Assembly: GCA_028015205.1 (NCBI GenBank)
Contig: CM051521.1
Location: 108,414,513-108,478,512, forward strand
DNA length: 64,000 bases
From: Mytilisepta virgata
Taxonomy: Eukaryota > Mollusca > Bivalvia > Mytilida > Mytilidae
Direction: 5' to 3'
Below are positions 33,701 through 48,700 of the stretch, piece by piece; the first letter of the stretch is position 1, and every line of letters begins with the position of its first letter. The notes beneath the pieces were generated by a model that was given only the letters and a program-made list of their open reading frames with translations, did not search any database and had not been told where the DNA came from. A program made the translations under genes and the position numbers.

Positions 33701-36700
33701 AAAACCATCAAAGGTCAGATCACTGCACAAGGGAGATACTATAATGAAAAGAGTTCATGTTAAACAAAGAATTAACATAGATAATGAAATTGATTCAAAA
33801 AACAAATTACAGTTGTATATTTGTTCTATGTTTACAAAACTAAGGTTAAAGATAGTTGCAGAGAGTGGCATCCAAAACATCACATGTGCAAGGAAATAAA
33901 CCACCTCGCTCACCTGATATTTCCATTTGTTCATTGATAAGGGACCTTGAGATTAACAACATCCATGCCATGTTTGGTTTCAATCCATTCAGATATTTTC
34001 AAGAAGAAGCCGTCTGTATGTATTTTCGTCATAAGGAACATTCATGCTATGTTTCGATTCAATCCATTCAGTGGTTCTCTAGATGAAGATTTTTGTATGA
34101 AATTTCCCGTAGGAGCAATCAGAATAAGTATAACGGACCGCGCAATGCCAAAGTTTTTTTTAAAATTGCCCACCAACTATCCTATCCACGTCGGATTGTT
34201 ATTGACTTCGTTGAACGTGGGCATCCTTTTTCTGGTGAAACTTTGTTTTGACTGTGGAAAAACATGGTGGATTGTCAGCAGATCGATATAATAAAACGGT
34301 TAAAAATTAACGTTATGGTTTCCAATCCTTTTCATAATTTTATAATTCTTCCTTTTGATGCAGAGCAGGGATCATATAATACTAATATATACAGTTCCTG
34401 TGCAGAGGTAACTCTTAGCTGAGTTTGGATACCTGTTTGTTTTAATTGTTTTGATTTTTGATGGTTTGTGCTTATTAATTCATCATTATATCTTTAACCG
34501 GTTTTCCAATATTTTGATCTCGAGCACTGCTGTTGAGTTGTCAGTCAACGAAATGGCCATACACTGCATCAAATTTATTTCGGTATTTTGTGATACGTTT
34601 TATTCCTATACAGTCGGGAGTTTTTTTTTACTTTGGTAATAACTGATTTGTCCAACATCAGTGTCAGCATAAATAAATAGGTCACCTGTAGACGAGAGAA
34701 TGATTGACAATAATCTTGACCGCGGTATGTCGTTTGAAGTAACGGGTCAGGGTATTATGAACTTGGTTGTGTAACATGAATTGACGGTGTCAAAGTATGT
34801 ACGTGTGTCTTTGACAAGATCACAAAAATCTCGTGCAAAAACTGGCGGGAAAATATACCACGGTACGATAAAATCTTCAATCAATACAATTTGGAAAAAT
34901 AATTAATGTATGCCATAAAAGGGTAGACTTACGGATGTTCGGAAGAAATATTAAATTTGGTTATATCTTCAACGGGAAAATTTTATATGACCTATTGCAG
35001 ACCGACCAAGAACGAATGAAATGGATAATAGATAGATTGTCAATAGTTTTTTTTTTAATTGTTGTATTTGTACTTGAGGAAAATTCCAAACACAGGAAAC
35101 GTTACATTTTGTAGACAGCGAAATTTGATTTCATCTTAGAACGAAATAAAGATTAATCAATGACATTTATTCCGTTATGTACAAAATGTATTAGTATAGG
35201 AAGCATATAAAATGCTGTTATTACATTTTTTCAAAAGATAACATTTTTAATAACCAAATACGTGCAATTTGACTATATGCATTAAGAAAAAAGTACTACA
35301 GACTAAACAAAAAAAATATCTCAATTGATGACATTTATTTCGTAATAATTTGTAATCTAATTTGAAGAAAATAACGAAATAAAAGACAGACAGGCAGCGT
35401 TAAAGGTTAAACGTGGAAATTTGAGGAACAGTAAATATAAGACAGTGTTTCAGAGATACACGGGAATATTTGAGGAACAGTATATAAGACAGTTTCAGAT
35501 TTAAAAAGATCCCGAATGCATTTTTTTAAATATCCCCGTATTTGGGACGAGACGGGGAAAATTGACGATACAGCCTATTTTGTTTTTGCCGAGGATAAGT
35601 GAGAACGAAATTTGATATATGTAACCAGAGACATGTTTTACATGTTCTTGGATATATATATCGTCATCCAAAACCACCCCATCGAGTCAAATGGTAGCTC
35701 CATAGGAATTTCCCGTGTTGCCAAATTGTCAATATTACGACCAAACACTGTTCAGTTAATTTATATGCTCTTCTTATTGTCGAAAATAGCCGAACGATCT
35801 TCGTGAGGGTCAAATTAGATGAATCCAGTATGGATCCAGCGTGTTAACAATCTTACGCACAGCGTCAGCTAGATAAGCTAAAAAATCTTTTATCCCACTG
35901 CAAGGTTAATGCATTGTTACAAGATTTGTAAGGCCCTTGGTGTGGGGTTTTTATTGTATGGTGACCTCTAGATATTTTTTTTATGGTCAGGTCACTTTGG
36001 AGTTGGTTTCTATGTCTGTTTGACATTTAACTCACATCTGTTTAGTTCTATTTCATATTTATGGGATGTTAATTTTGAAACCAGCAAAAATATTTCATCA
36101 TAGCATGAGAACAATTTTAAAAAGAAAAATAGAATAAAAACGAAACAATTTTTGTAACAAGGATACCGGTAAATTCTCATAGAGGAATAAAAGCAACCTG
36201 GCCCTAGCGCCATAAAAGTTGAGAATATTCTTAAGTCTGAGAATTTTCTTAAATATGGGGATACTCGAATGTGATTGGCTGAGAATGGGAATTTGAGTAA
36301 AATTTTCTTTACTCACCAAAAATAATTCTTTATGGTGCCCAGGCCAGATCTTATCATAACATTTACACTAATACATGTACAAAATTTGTAAACTTTAACA
36401 TTTTTTCTCACCAACCTTTGTTATGAACCACTATAAAAGATGTTTGGGTTCTGACTTGACTAACTGCATTTTCTACTGAAATATTCATTTCATAGGTCCC
36501 TGGTTCATCCTCAGATGGCAAATGTATAGAATATTTATCTGTATTTCCAAACAGTCTTGTACAATTTACGGATGAATTTACTTTAATCATATGCCAACAT
36601 ATATCTGTAGGATTGCTACAAATAACAAAAATAAATAAATAAAAGATAAAAAACAAGAAATTTTCAGATTTTAATCCAATAAATTATTTAAATTAATTAA

Positions 36701-39700
36701 TAAATAATCAATGATCAACAATAAGTATGCCTATATATTTCACACCTTCTTGCCTCTCTAATGTGTAACAATTGATAATGTTAAAGGGCATGGTATGATT
36801 TGGCCTGATATTTGGCCCCTTGAATTCCAAAATAAACTAGAGGCTCCCAGGAGCCTGTATTGTCACATGGACTTTGTCCATCTTGACTGGCAGTCTGGAA
36901 CATTGCTGTCTGGTTTCCAACAAGAAGAATTTCACTATTTTTCCCATTAGGTCATATGTTAAACTATGTTCATCTTGGATGACAGAATATAATTCTGAAA
37001 TAAAATGCTCCGCTGGGCGCAGCTAGATACGACCGCAGATGTCGAACCCTGAATAGTTGGGGCAATTATGAACACAACATTCAAGCTTGATACAATACTG
37101 AATTTGGATTGTGAATAAATATTTGACACAGCATAGGTTTCTGACACAGAATGAATGTTGTCTAAGAACTTAAAATTTTTTAATTTACCTATTCAAACCA
37201 TATCAGTATTATTTGTTTTTATATATAAATCAGAAATAACCAATTTAAAATTTAAAATTGGGCACACATATCAATTTCTTGCTATTGCGCAATACTGTGC
37301 AATTGAAAATTTCTTCAAATATTTGACACATAATAGGTTTCTGACACAGAATAACTGAAATCAAAGAACTTAGAATTGGTCATATGAGTTGAATTTATAT
37401 TCAATTTTTTGCTTCTTGTGCAATACAATATGCTGTGGAGAATTGCCCCCCCCCAAAAAAAAATAATAATTTACCCCTTTTTTTAGCTTTTGTGCAATAC
37501 ACTATGAAGTTGCACATTGACCCCCCTCCCTCCCAAAAAAAAACAAAAAACAATAAAATTTAACATAACCCCCCCTTTTTTTGCTAAAAAAATTTGAAAT
37601 TTTCTTTTTAATTTATGAAATATGAAATGAGAAAAAAATTACCCCCTCCGGCTCCCCAATTTCTCATTTACCCCCCCCCCCCCCCCCCTCTAAATTTTGT
37701 TTTCAACCCCCCCCCCCCCCCCCCCATTTCTTTATACTTTGCAACCATAACAGCCCATTTAAATACACCATAACATATTAAAATAGAAAATGACATCATA
37801 GTCATGGAATTTGTTAATAATAAGGTTTTGATAGCAGAGCACACATATCAATTTCTTGCTATTGCACAATACTGTGCAATTGAAATTTCTTCAAATATTT
37901 GACACATAATAGGTTTCTGACACAGAATAACTGAAATAAAGAACTTAGAATTGGTCATATGATTTGAATTTATATTCAATTTTTTGCTTCTTGTGCAATA
38001 CAATATGCTGTGGAGAATTCCCCCCCCCCCCCCCAAAAAAAAAAATTTACCCCTTTTTTAGCTTTAATTTTGGACCCCGATTTGGACCAACTTGAAAACT
38101 GGGCCCATAACAAAAAAAACTAAGTACATGTTTAGATTCAGCATATCAAAGAACCCCAAGAATTCAATTTTTGTTAAAATCAAACTAAGTTTAATTTTGG
38201 ACACTTTGGACCTTAATTTAGACCAATTTGAAAACGGGACCAAAAATTAAGAATCTAAATGCACGGTTAGATTCGGCATATCAAAGAACCCCAATAGTTC
38301 AATTTTCGATGAAATCAAACAAAGTTTAATTTTGGACCCCGATTTGGACCAACTTGAAAACTGGGCCCATAATAAAAAAAACTAAGTACATGTTTAGATT
38401 CAGCATATCAAAGAACCCCAAGAATTCAATTTTTGTTAAAATCAAACTAAGTTTAATTTTGGACCCTTTGGACCTTAATGTAGACCAATTTGAAAACGGG
38501 ACCAAAAATTAAGAATCTAAATGCACGGTTAGATTCGGCATATCAAAGAACCCCAATAGTTCAATTTTCGATGAAATCAAACAAAGTTTAATTTTGGACC
38601 CTTTTGGCCCCTAATTCCTAAACTGTTGGGACCAAAACTCCAAAAATCAATCCCAACCTTCCTTTTGTGGTCATAAACCTTGTGTTTAAATTTCATAGAT
38701 TTCTATTTACTTATACTAAAGTTATTGTGCAAAAACCAAGACAAATGCTTATTTGGGCCTTTTTTAGCCCCTAATTCCTAAACTGTTGGGACCAAAACTC
38801 CCAAAAACAATCCCAACCTTCCTTTTGTGGTCATAAACCTTGTGTTAAAATTTCATAGATTTCTATTTACTTATACTAGAGTTATTGTGCGAAAACCAAG
38901 AAAAATGCTTATTGGGCCCTTTTTTGGCCCCTGATTCTTAAACTGTTGGGACCAAAACTCCCAAAATCAATCCCAACCTTCCTTTTGTGGTCATAAACCT
39001 TGTGTTTAAATTTCATAGATTTCTATTAACTTATACTAAAGTTATAGTGCGAAAACCAAATGTCTACAGACTACGACGGATGACGGACGACGACGACGAC
39101 GACGACGACGACGCCAACGTCATACCAATATACGACCGCAAAAATTTTGCGGTCGTATAAAAAGACCGACAAAGGACCATTGCTGCTAACTTTTGTTTCA
39201 AATGGCACAGTGGTTTTAAACAAGAAGATCTTTCAGTAAATTTCTTATAGGGTACTATGCTTAACCATATTCGGCTCTGGCGGCCATTTTGAAAGGTGGG
39301 CAAGATTATCAGAAACAATTTTGAAAATGGGTCACTTAATTAGGACCATTGCTGTCAGGTGTTGTTCCAGTTGTACAAGTGGTTTCAGACATGAAGATCT
39401 GTCAGTATATTCCCCATAGGGTCCTATGTTCAACTATTTTCGGCTCTGTTGGCCATCTTGGATGGTGAACAGGGTCATCAGACAAATTTCTAAAAGAGGG
39501 CCACCTAAGGACCATTGCCACTAAGTTTAGTTCCAATTGTCCGAATTGTTTCAGACAAGATCTTTAAGTAAATTTTCCATAGGGTCCTATGTTAAACTAT
39601 ATTTGGCTCTGGCAGCCATTTTGTTTTGAGGACGGGGTCATCGGACATTTTTCTGAAAGAGGACCACCTAAGGACCATTGCCACTAAGTTTAGTTCCAAT

Positions 39701-42700
39701 TGGCTGAATCGTTTCAGACAAGATCTTTAAGTAAATTTTCCATAGGGTCCGATGTTAAACTATATTTGGCTCTGGCAGCCATTTTGTTTTGAGGACGGGG
39801 TCATCAGACATTTTTCTGAAAGAGGACCACCTAAGGACCATTGCTGCTAAGTTTTGTTCCAATTGACCATGTGGTTTCAGACAAGAAGATCTTTAATTAA
39901 ATACCCCATAGGGTCCTATGATAAACTATGTTCAGCTCTGGTATCCATCTTTGATGACAGGTGGTGTCATCAGAACTTCTGAAAGAGGACCACCTAAGGA
40001 CCATTGCTTCTAGCTTTTGTTCCAACTGGCCAAGTGGTTTCAGACAAGAAGATCTTTAATTAAATTCCCCATAAGTTCCTATGTTAAACTATGTTCTAAC
40101 TTCTTTTACCCCCATAAAAAACAAAGCCCTGATTTTTTTAATAGTTCCCCAAAGGTAAACCATTTTTAGACACTTTTGTTTAGCAAACTTACACAGTGGA
40201 AAGAAAAATATAGCTATGGAAAGGATTTTACTATTAAAGTCTTTCCTTGGAAAAAATTTTATAGTGAAAAATTTTCTGAGGAAACAATTTTACAGAGGAA
40301 AGTATTAAATGTTACATAAACACTCAATTCTTCAAATCCTTGAATTATCAGATGTTCATGCAGCACTGTTGCATCATGGGAAGAAATTTTTGTGCAACGA
40401 TTAAATAGATTGTGAAAGTTTGTTCATTATACAATAACAAGAGTGGACACACTAAATGTCTTGCCTGAGTATGCACATGGACACAATATAATGATTATTT
40501 GATACCCGACATTGCATGTCAATGGAAATTGTGTTAAAAGAAATGGTAATGGTCAGGCAATAATTTGTCTGAAAATCTCATGCATGTCATTCAAGCCTAA
40601 AACTGTCCAAGACGAGCTGACAGGTGTACCCACCAAAAACTATCTATAGGCTAAAAGTGGTGGGTCTATATATAATACATTTATAACATTTGTTGAGAAA
40701 TGGACTTATTTGTAAAAGTCACTCAAGCCTTAAATTGAGGTCAATTTTGATATAGTTATTATAGCTACAGAAAAATGGACTCAATCATGAAAATGTTATT
40801 CAAGTCTGAAATTCAAGTCAAGGTCTCAGACAGCCATGTATCCACTAAGCACTATCTACATGTATTGACCAAATATATGGTTGGTCTATGTATTGCAGTT
40901 GCTGAGAAATGGATATTATACCAAAACGTGAAACAAGTCAGTCAAGCATGAAATAGAGGTCAAAGGTAAGGTGTCAGATGTTAAAGTGGTATATACTAAG
41001 AACTTCTGTCAACAAAATACTGTGGGTCTCATTACAAATGTAGTACAGTTGTTGAGAAATAGACTAAATCATGAAAATGTATATTAAGTCACTCAAGCAT
41101 GAAATTCAGGTCAAGTTCAGTTGACAGGTGTTAGACTGGCATGTACATGTATCCACTAAGAACTACCTACAGACCAAATATGATGGGCCTAGGTAATACA
41201 GTTGCTGAGAAGTGGACTTTAAAACATTTAACACAAGCCACTCAAGCATGAAATTGAGGTCAGGGTCCAGAGATAGGTGTCAGACTGGCATGAGGCCACT
41301 ATGAACTATCTATTGACCAAATATTGTGGCTCTAGGTATAAAAGTTGCTGAGAAATTGACCTAATCTCGAAAATGTTACAAAAGTCACTCAAGCATGCAT
41401 TTGAGGTCAAAGTCCAGAGACAGTTTTCAGACTTACCACTAATAACTATCCATAGACCAAACACAGTGGGTCTAGGTATTACAGTTGCTGAAAAATCGAC
41501 TTAATCAAGAAACTTGGATGAAAGTCACTCAACCGTGAAATTGAGGTCAAGGTCCATAAACAAGTGTCAGACTGGCATGTACACACCAAGAACTATCAAC
41601 AGACCAAATAAGGTGGGTCTAGGTATTTCAGTTGATGAAAAATGGACTTCATCAAGAAACTTGGATGAAAGTCACTCAACCATGAAATTGAGGTCAAGGT
41701 CCACAGAAAAGTGTCAGACTGGCATGTACCCACCAAGAACTATCAATAGACCAAATACGGTGGGTCTAGGTATTACAGTTTCAGAGAAATGGACTTAACT
41801 GCGAAAATGTGACGCAGGTCACTCAAGCATGAAATTGAGGTCAAGGTCAAAAGGCATGTCAGACTGATATGTACCCACCAAGAACTATCTATTGACCAAA
41901 TATGTTTGGCCTATGTATTACAGTTGCTGAGAAACGGATTTAACCACGAAACTTGGACAGATTTTACATTTATGTTTATGAAGTCAGTGAACCATGAAAA
42001 TGAGGTAAGGGTCACAAGGCAAGTATACTGCAGCAAACCTTATATGATAAGCTATCTGTGGACCATAAATCTTAATTGTATGTATTATATGTGCAAAGTT
42101 ATTAAAGTTTTAAAGAAATTTACGCCGCTGTCACTGCCAGAAAGTAACACCTATATCTTGTCTTTGCAACTTTTTGTCACAGGTGAGACAAAAATGATAC
42201 AAATATTAAGTTTGATTTTTCATGTCAGATGGGAACAAATAATGGCTGAAATCATACCATGTTCTTTTTACATTCTTCTGCTTTATCTAACTGTGATTCA
42301 ATGTAATGTTAACTTTCCTTAGTGTGTAGGTTTAATTTTAGTTAACTACATACAAGTATAGCTACAAAATCAACTAATTTTCAATCTCTTTCACAGCAAT
42401 ATTTGTGCAGAACAACCATAATTAAGTGTATCTAAATGGGGTCTTACATGGAAACTATTTCATCGAATCACAGTCCCCAAATTTTAAAATTTTACAGCAG
42501 ATTGTAAATATTTAAACAAAACCAATTCTTATGTCAGAATTAGAGAGATAAGTGGCTGTGCATTTGTCATAAACAACAAAAACAACACAACTTCTTGTTT
42601 CATCAAGGGGAAATAACTCCCACAATCATCAGTGAAAAGTGTCAAAATAAAACCATTTGATAGAATTTCATACATATTAAATTCATTATCTATGATTTTA

Positions 42701-45700
42701 ATGACTATTAACATTTAATGATATCTCATGTTCTTAATCTAGCCTAGTGACATCTAATCAGTTCAATAATATATCTATTTTTACACCATTCACCTACATC
42801 TATCCCACATGTGAATCAACAATTTGCTGTAAAATTTGATATGTCACAATAAAGTCCAACATGATATATCATTCTTATCTACTATATACAAAATAATGGG
42901 TGAAATATTTCAATACATAAATTACTATTACAACAGATTTAACAATGCAGAAGTAATTAGACCATCCCAGGATAGTTTTGGTTTTAGCTTTTTCAGGTCT
43001 TTTTTAATTTTCTTCTAGCATTAATATTTTATATCATATTGTTTTACTTTCAACACTTGGCTTTGAACAATGCTTTTCACTATATTTGTTTTATCTCAAA
43101 ATTCCTGTTATGTCAAATTATTTTGATGGTGGGGGGGGGGGTCATTATGGTCCCTTGAAGAATATACTGTAACTTTACAGTACCTGCCATTGTAGGTTAC
43201 ATTCACAATAACTGGCTGCCCTTCTTCCACCTGTCCTACACCTGTCACATTTGTAATGTTTATTTCATCTATAAAAAAAATTACACAGTCATTTAGTTTA
43301 GGTGCCCTTTACAAGAAAAACATTGATGGTAGCTTGTGGTTTGTAGAATATCAGAAAACATTATTATTGTTAAGAAATTTATATGCAACAGCAATATCAT
43401 TGAACTGGAAACAGATGTTGTAGGCATGTAGTTAAACTGTACAGAGATTATAATATAGGTCATAAAAACAAGAGGCTCCTTGAAGGTTGGAACCTACATG
43501 TAAAAGTAAAGGCATATTTGATTTCTGAGTAAACTTATCAATATGAGGATAATAACAAATTCTAGACAGAGTTAAGTAACTTAGAAACATTTGCTTGATT
43601 TTTGTTACGTTGAAACACATGTTTTCATAGAACACCAGTTTTTGTTGATTAAGTCTACAAAAATGTACCTTTGTAGGGTTTTGTTATATAAACAGGGAAC
43701 ATTTTAATATTCTTGTTTTTTTTAATTAATCCTTTATATGGTTTATAGTACCCCCATATGCATCTTATCATCTCCCCTGGGTAACACTGATGAAAGCAAG
43801 ATCACCCAGTAATGTTTACCGACTTTGTTTCTTCATAAAAATACGATAAATCCTTAAAATGAAATTATGCAAGACAATATTGTCAATAATCTCAGTGTTA
43901 TACAAAACTTACCTTTTAACATAATAATCTTAGTAAAAGTTCCTTCCTTGTTCATTGGGTCAAAACCAATTGAATTTGATGCTTTCACTTTGACTGTGAT
44001 ATTCAAATTTCCTGGTACAGGACCATAATAAGTTATATTCCCATGTGTCTGATTCCATTCTTGAAATGTTCCATTAACGTACCATATGTATGCATAGGTA
44101 TAATTACTTTCGAATCTGTCGGTAAGTATTGATGACAGATTTAATGGCTTTTTGGTTGCAAAAGTTAGTTTTTCTTTTTTATATCTGAGATGTTGAATAG
44201 TCTGAAGCCTTCCATTCAAATATCCTGAAAAATATTATACCAAATGAACCTCAAATTGCTAATATATGTTTGGAAAAAAGCACATTGAAAGTACCAGTAA
44301 ATATAATCTTTTAAACAGGTAATATTTAGTTACTTCTATCATATATGGGTTTTGACATCAAATATTAAAACTGTATTAAAATTGCAGAATTAAGGGAGAC
44401 AGCAAGAAGTACAAAACCATTTGAAAGTAAAGTTGAAATAACCCAGAAATATTATATTATCAATATGTCATATTTATGCAAATCAAATTTCTAATGGTAA
44501 ATTTGTATAAATATTTAACAACCAAAGAAGGATAACCAATTTCTTACTTGTAAGGTTGAAATTAATAGATCCGTGAGCAACTTGAGTAGGTCTTTGAAAT
44601 AGTCCTGAATTCCTATATACTTTAACGTGCATACGATAAACACCAGGATCTATGAAATAACTTCTGAAGCTTTTTTCATTAATTCTTGATTCATAGTTAT
44701 CTTCAGAAGTCAGCGAATGATCATTGGCATCATTCTTCCAGATGTATCTAAACAAAGTCTTATCTGGAACATCTTTTCCTTGAAGTAACAAACGAGCCTG
44801 AAAATTGAGTATTGAGTCTAAAACTGCAGGACTAGAACTTGTAAGCTGCAACTGATAGGCATCATCTGAAATATAGCATCACATATTTCCTCAGGCTGAT
44901 TATAATAGTACTAAAATTTAAAATGGCATAATGACGTAAATATACAGAAAACAATGCATTCAACCCACACTGGTCACATGAATACATTATTAGTGTTTGG
45001 ATTTATAACAAGGACTTTTCAAAATGTTTGGAATGACCTAAAATAGTGATGGAGTTAAACTATGTTTACTATGCATGGTTTTTCTACTGGATCTGGAATA
45101 ATTCCATAAACAACAAAATGGATAACAGGGAAGGTCAATAATGCTGGTCAGATAATGTTTGTTGAATGTAAACAACAGTTCTGTATTAAATTCCAGTGTT
45201 TTTTTCTTAAATATATTACATCTTAGGTTTGGAATTCCCTCTATTTATAAGTTCTAGATATTGATCTCTGACTGTTTTTTGGTTTCAATATTTAAATTAG
45301 AGTCTTGGCTTTATTTTAGGTTTGAAAAAATGCATGAAATGTAAAAAAAGTAACTTTTTTCAGAGAAGTTTTATTAATTGGGGGGGGGGGGGGGGCTACT
45401 CTAAAAACATCTGGAAATATGGTAGGTGAAAACACAACATTTTTATACCAGTTCGAGAAGCAATTTTGGAAGGCGGCAAATGAAACAACATGTGCTGAAA
45501 CCCGTTGGATGTGTACATTGGAATACACATACTGGCTAGGAAGATCTGAAGTTGGTCTGTTTTTGGGATATTTGAAGGGGGGCCTTTTTTTTGTCAGTAA
45601 TCCATCTCATCTGTAATGGTAAGAATTTGGAAAGGATTTCCTTAAAAAAAAATTATATATAGTGAAAGCTTGAAAATATATGTTTTATTTGATATATGGT

Positions 45701-48700
45701 TGTCTATGGGTATATGATACAGCCAATTGTCCAGCTATCATTCTATTGAGTATGTTCCTTCAATTCATGATGTCATGAAAATTACTAAGAAAAACTGTTG
45801 TGTGCACCCTTTATTAAACAAAATAGTCAGAAATAACACACCAATAAAGGATTTATGCATCATGGAGTTCAATAGAAATCAGCAGTATTTGTGAGAGGCC
45901 AGTATAAATTTAAAAAGTCCAAGTCACTGGGAGAAAGAGCAATCTTACAGAATTTCATGTAATAGCCCTTATTGCGAAAAGATCTTGAGGTACTTTCCTT
46001 TTTTAATAAATACAAACAGCTGTGGATTTTATACTGTGGATAATGTGTTATAATTGCATACTTATCTACCTACAATGTATACATGTGTATTAGTAAACTC
46101 AGTGTCTGAGATGAAAAACATTCACTTTTTAAAGTAAAAACAGATAAAGCTAGTATTCTGAGTTAGTGGGTTAAATTTAAAAATCTTCTCACCTACAACT
46201 GTCTTTGCAAATAAATTGAAATTTGATCTATGGGAGGGTGTATAAAATCACATTTTCATTTCAGTCATGGGCAATTCTAGTTACTGATTGTTTAAACTTT
46301 AAAAATCTGCTTCTTGGATACACCTTGACTTAATAACCCAAAATTTATTTGATATAAAACATTTATGACAGAGTCCCAGAAAGTCTTAAAGCTGGATTCC
46401 ATTTAAGTAACAAATATGGCTGCAAAGACCAATTCTTTATATTGATGTTATAATTCAGTCTTTTCTTCAAGTAGGATATAGGGAAAAGTAGTTCAAACTC
46501 AAATTTTTGTATGGTCTGTGAAAAGTTGGTATTTTTAATCCCAATCAGAAAAATTGCTTTGTATGCAAATCTTTTCTCCTCTTGAACTGTTAGATCAAAT
46601 TAATGGAAAAGAGAATCAATAATAATAATAACTTCCAAGAAATTGTCCCTTAAAATGTTGCATATTTCACAACAGTCTGACAACTAAAACATTGACATCC
46701 CCATTAGACAACGTCAACATTGACATCCCCATTAGACAACTAAAACACTGACATCCCCATTAGACAACTAAAACATTGACATCCCCATTAGACAACTAAA
46801 ACATTGACATCCCCATTAGACAACTAAAACATTGACATCTCCATTAGACAACTAAAACATTGACATCCCCATTAGACACTTAAAACATTGACATCCCCAT
46901 TAGACAACTAAAACATTGACATATCCATTAGACAACTAAAACATTGACATCCCCATTAGACAACTAAAACACTGACATCTCCATTACACAACTAAAACAC
47001 TGACATCCCCATTAGACAACTAAAACACTGACATCCCCATTAGACAACTAAAACATTGACATCTCCATTAGACAACTAAAACATTGACATCCCCATTAGA
47101 CACTTAAAACATTGACATCCCCATTAGACAAATAAAACATTGACATCTCCATTAGACAACTAAAACATTGACATCCCCATTAGACAACTAAAACATTGAC
47201 ATCTCCATTAGACAACTAAAACACTGACATCCCCATTAGACAACTAAAACACTGACATTCCCATTAGACAACTAAAACACTGACATCCCCATTAGACAAC
47301 TAAAACATTGACATCCCCATTAGACAACTAAAACATTGACATCTCCATTAGACAACTAAAACATTGACATCCCCATTAGACAACTAAAACATTGACATCC
47401 CCATTAGACAACTCAAACATTGACATCCTCATTAGACAACCAAAACATTGACATCCCCATTAGACAACTCAAACATTGACATCCCCATTAAACAACTAAA
47501 ACATTGACATCCCCATTAGACAACTAAAACATTGACATCCTCATAAGACAACCAAAACATTGACATCCCCATTAGACAACTCAAATATTGACATCCCCAT
47601 TAAACAACTAAAACATTGACATCTCCATTAGTGGCATTAGACAACTAAAACACTGACATCCCCATTAGACAACTAAAACACTGACATCCCCATTAGACAA
47701 CTAAAACATTGACATCTCCATTAGACAACTAAAACATTGACATCCCCATTAGACAACTAAAACATTGACATCCCCATTGGACAACTAAAACATTGACATC
47801 CCCATTAGACAACTAAAACATTGACATCTCCATTAGACAACTAAAACACTGACATTCCCATTAGACAACTAAAACACTGACATCCCCATTAGACAACTAA
47901 AACATTGACATCCCCATTAGACAACTAAAACATTGACATCTCCATTAGACAACTAAAACATTGACATCCCCATTAGACAACTAAAACATTGACATCCCCA
48001 TTAGACAACTAAAACATTGACATCCCCATTAGACAACTAAAACATTGACATCCCCATTAGACAACTAAAACATTGACATCCCCATTAGACAACTAAAACA
48101 TTGACATCCCTATTAAACAACTAAAACATTGACATCTCCATTAGACAACTAAAACATTGACATCCCCATTAGACAACTAAAACATTGACATCCCCATTAG
48201 ACAACTCAACCATTGACATCCCCATTAAACAACTAAAACATTGACATCTCCATTAGACAACTAAAACACTGACATCCCCATAAGACAACTAAAACACTGA
48301 CATCCCCATTAGACAACTCAAACATTGACATCCCCATTAAACAACTAAAACATTGACATCTCCATTAGACAACTAAAACACTGACATCCCCATAAGACAA
48401 CTAAAACACTGACATCCCCATTAGACAACTAAAACATTGACATCTCCATTAGACAACTAAAACATTGACATCCCCATTAGACAACTAAAACACTGACAAC
48501 TCCATTAGACAACTCAAACATTGACATCCCCATTAAACAACTAAAACACTGACATCCCCATTAGACAACTAAAACACTGACATCCCCATTAGACAACTAA
48601 AACATTGACATCTCCATTAGACAACTAAAACACTGATATCCCCATTAGACAACTAAAACATTGACATCCCCATTAGACAACTAAAACATTGACATCCCCA

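Larger units (their letters stand above)
37001..39162 (-). mobile_element. Non-autonomous transposon, 'ATACGACCGC' family, copy B, nested
   Basis: Inverted relative to copy A. The right end has (GAC)n followed by CCAACGTCATACCAATATAC and the palindrome ATACGACCGCAAAAATTTTG/CGGTCGTAT at 39130-39159. The left end includes CAGCTAGATACGACCGCAGA near 37018. Internally, 'CTAAACTGTTGGGACCAAAA' recurs at about 38616, 38776 and 38937, and two 250-bp modules ('GGACCCCGATTTGGACCAAC') repeat. A segment 'GACACATAATAGGTTTCTGA' is also duplicated (37325 and 37900). Confidence 0.65.
36836..40125 (+). mobile_element. Non-autonomous transposon, 'AGAGGCTC' family, split by a nested insertion
   Basis: The left end AACTAGAGGCTCCCAGGAGC, then CTGTATTGTCACATGG, is followed by 'TATGTTAAACTATGTTCATC' and the nested element, and resumes at about 39165. 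There six units start 'AGGACCATTGC' at 39173, 39342, 39508, 39671, 39834 and 39997 (spacing 169, 166, 163, 163, 163 bp). Each carries 'CATAGGGTCCTATG' and 'GGCTCTGG(C/T)(A/G)GCCAT'. Same family as 3180-5537, opposite orientation. No coding frame. Confidence 0.65.

Noticed and set aside
36408..36415. Alternative donor GTGAGA for TMEM130 exon 5
   Set aside because: It looks stronger than GTTGGT but would put exon 6 out of frame and destroy the membrane helix.
41514..41798. Repetitive open frame (MKLRSRSTEKCQ...)
   Set aside because: Same reason as 28789-29046: a 49-codon period inherited from the 147-bp tandem repeat.
42836..43018. Plus-strand open frame in TMEM130 intron 4
   Set aside because: Short, AT-rich, antisense to the gene, no recognisable motif.
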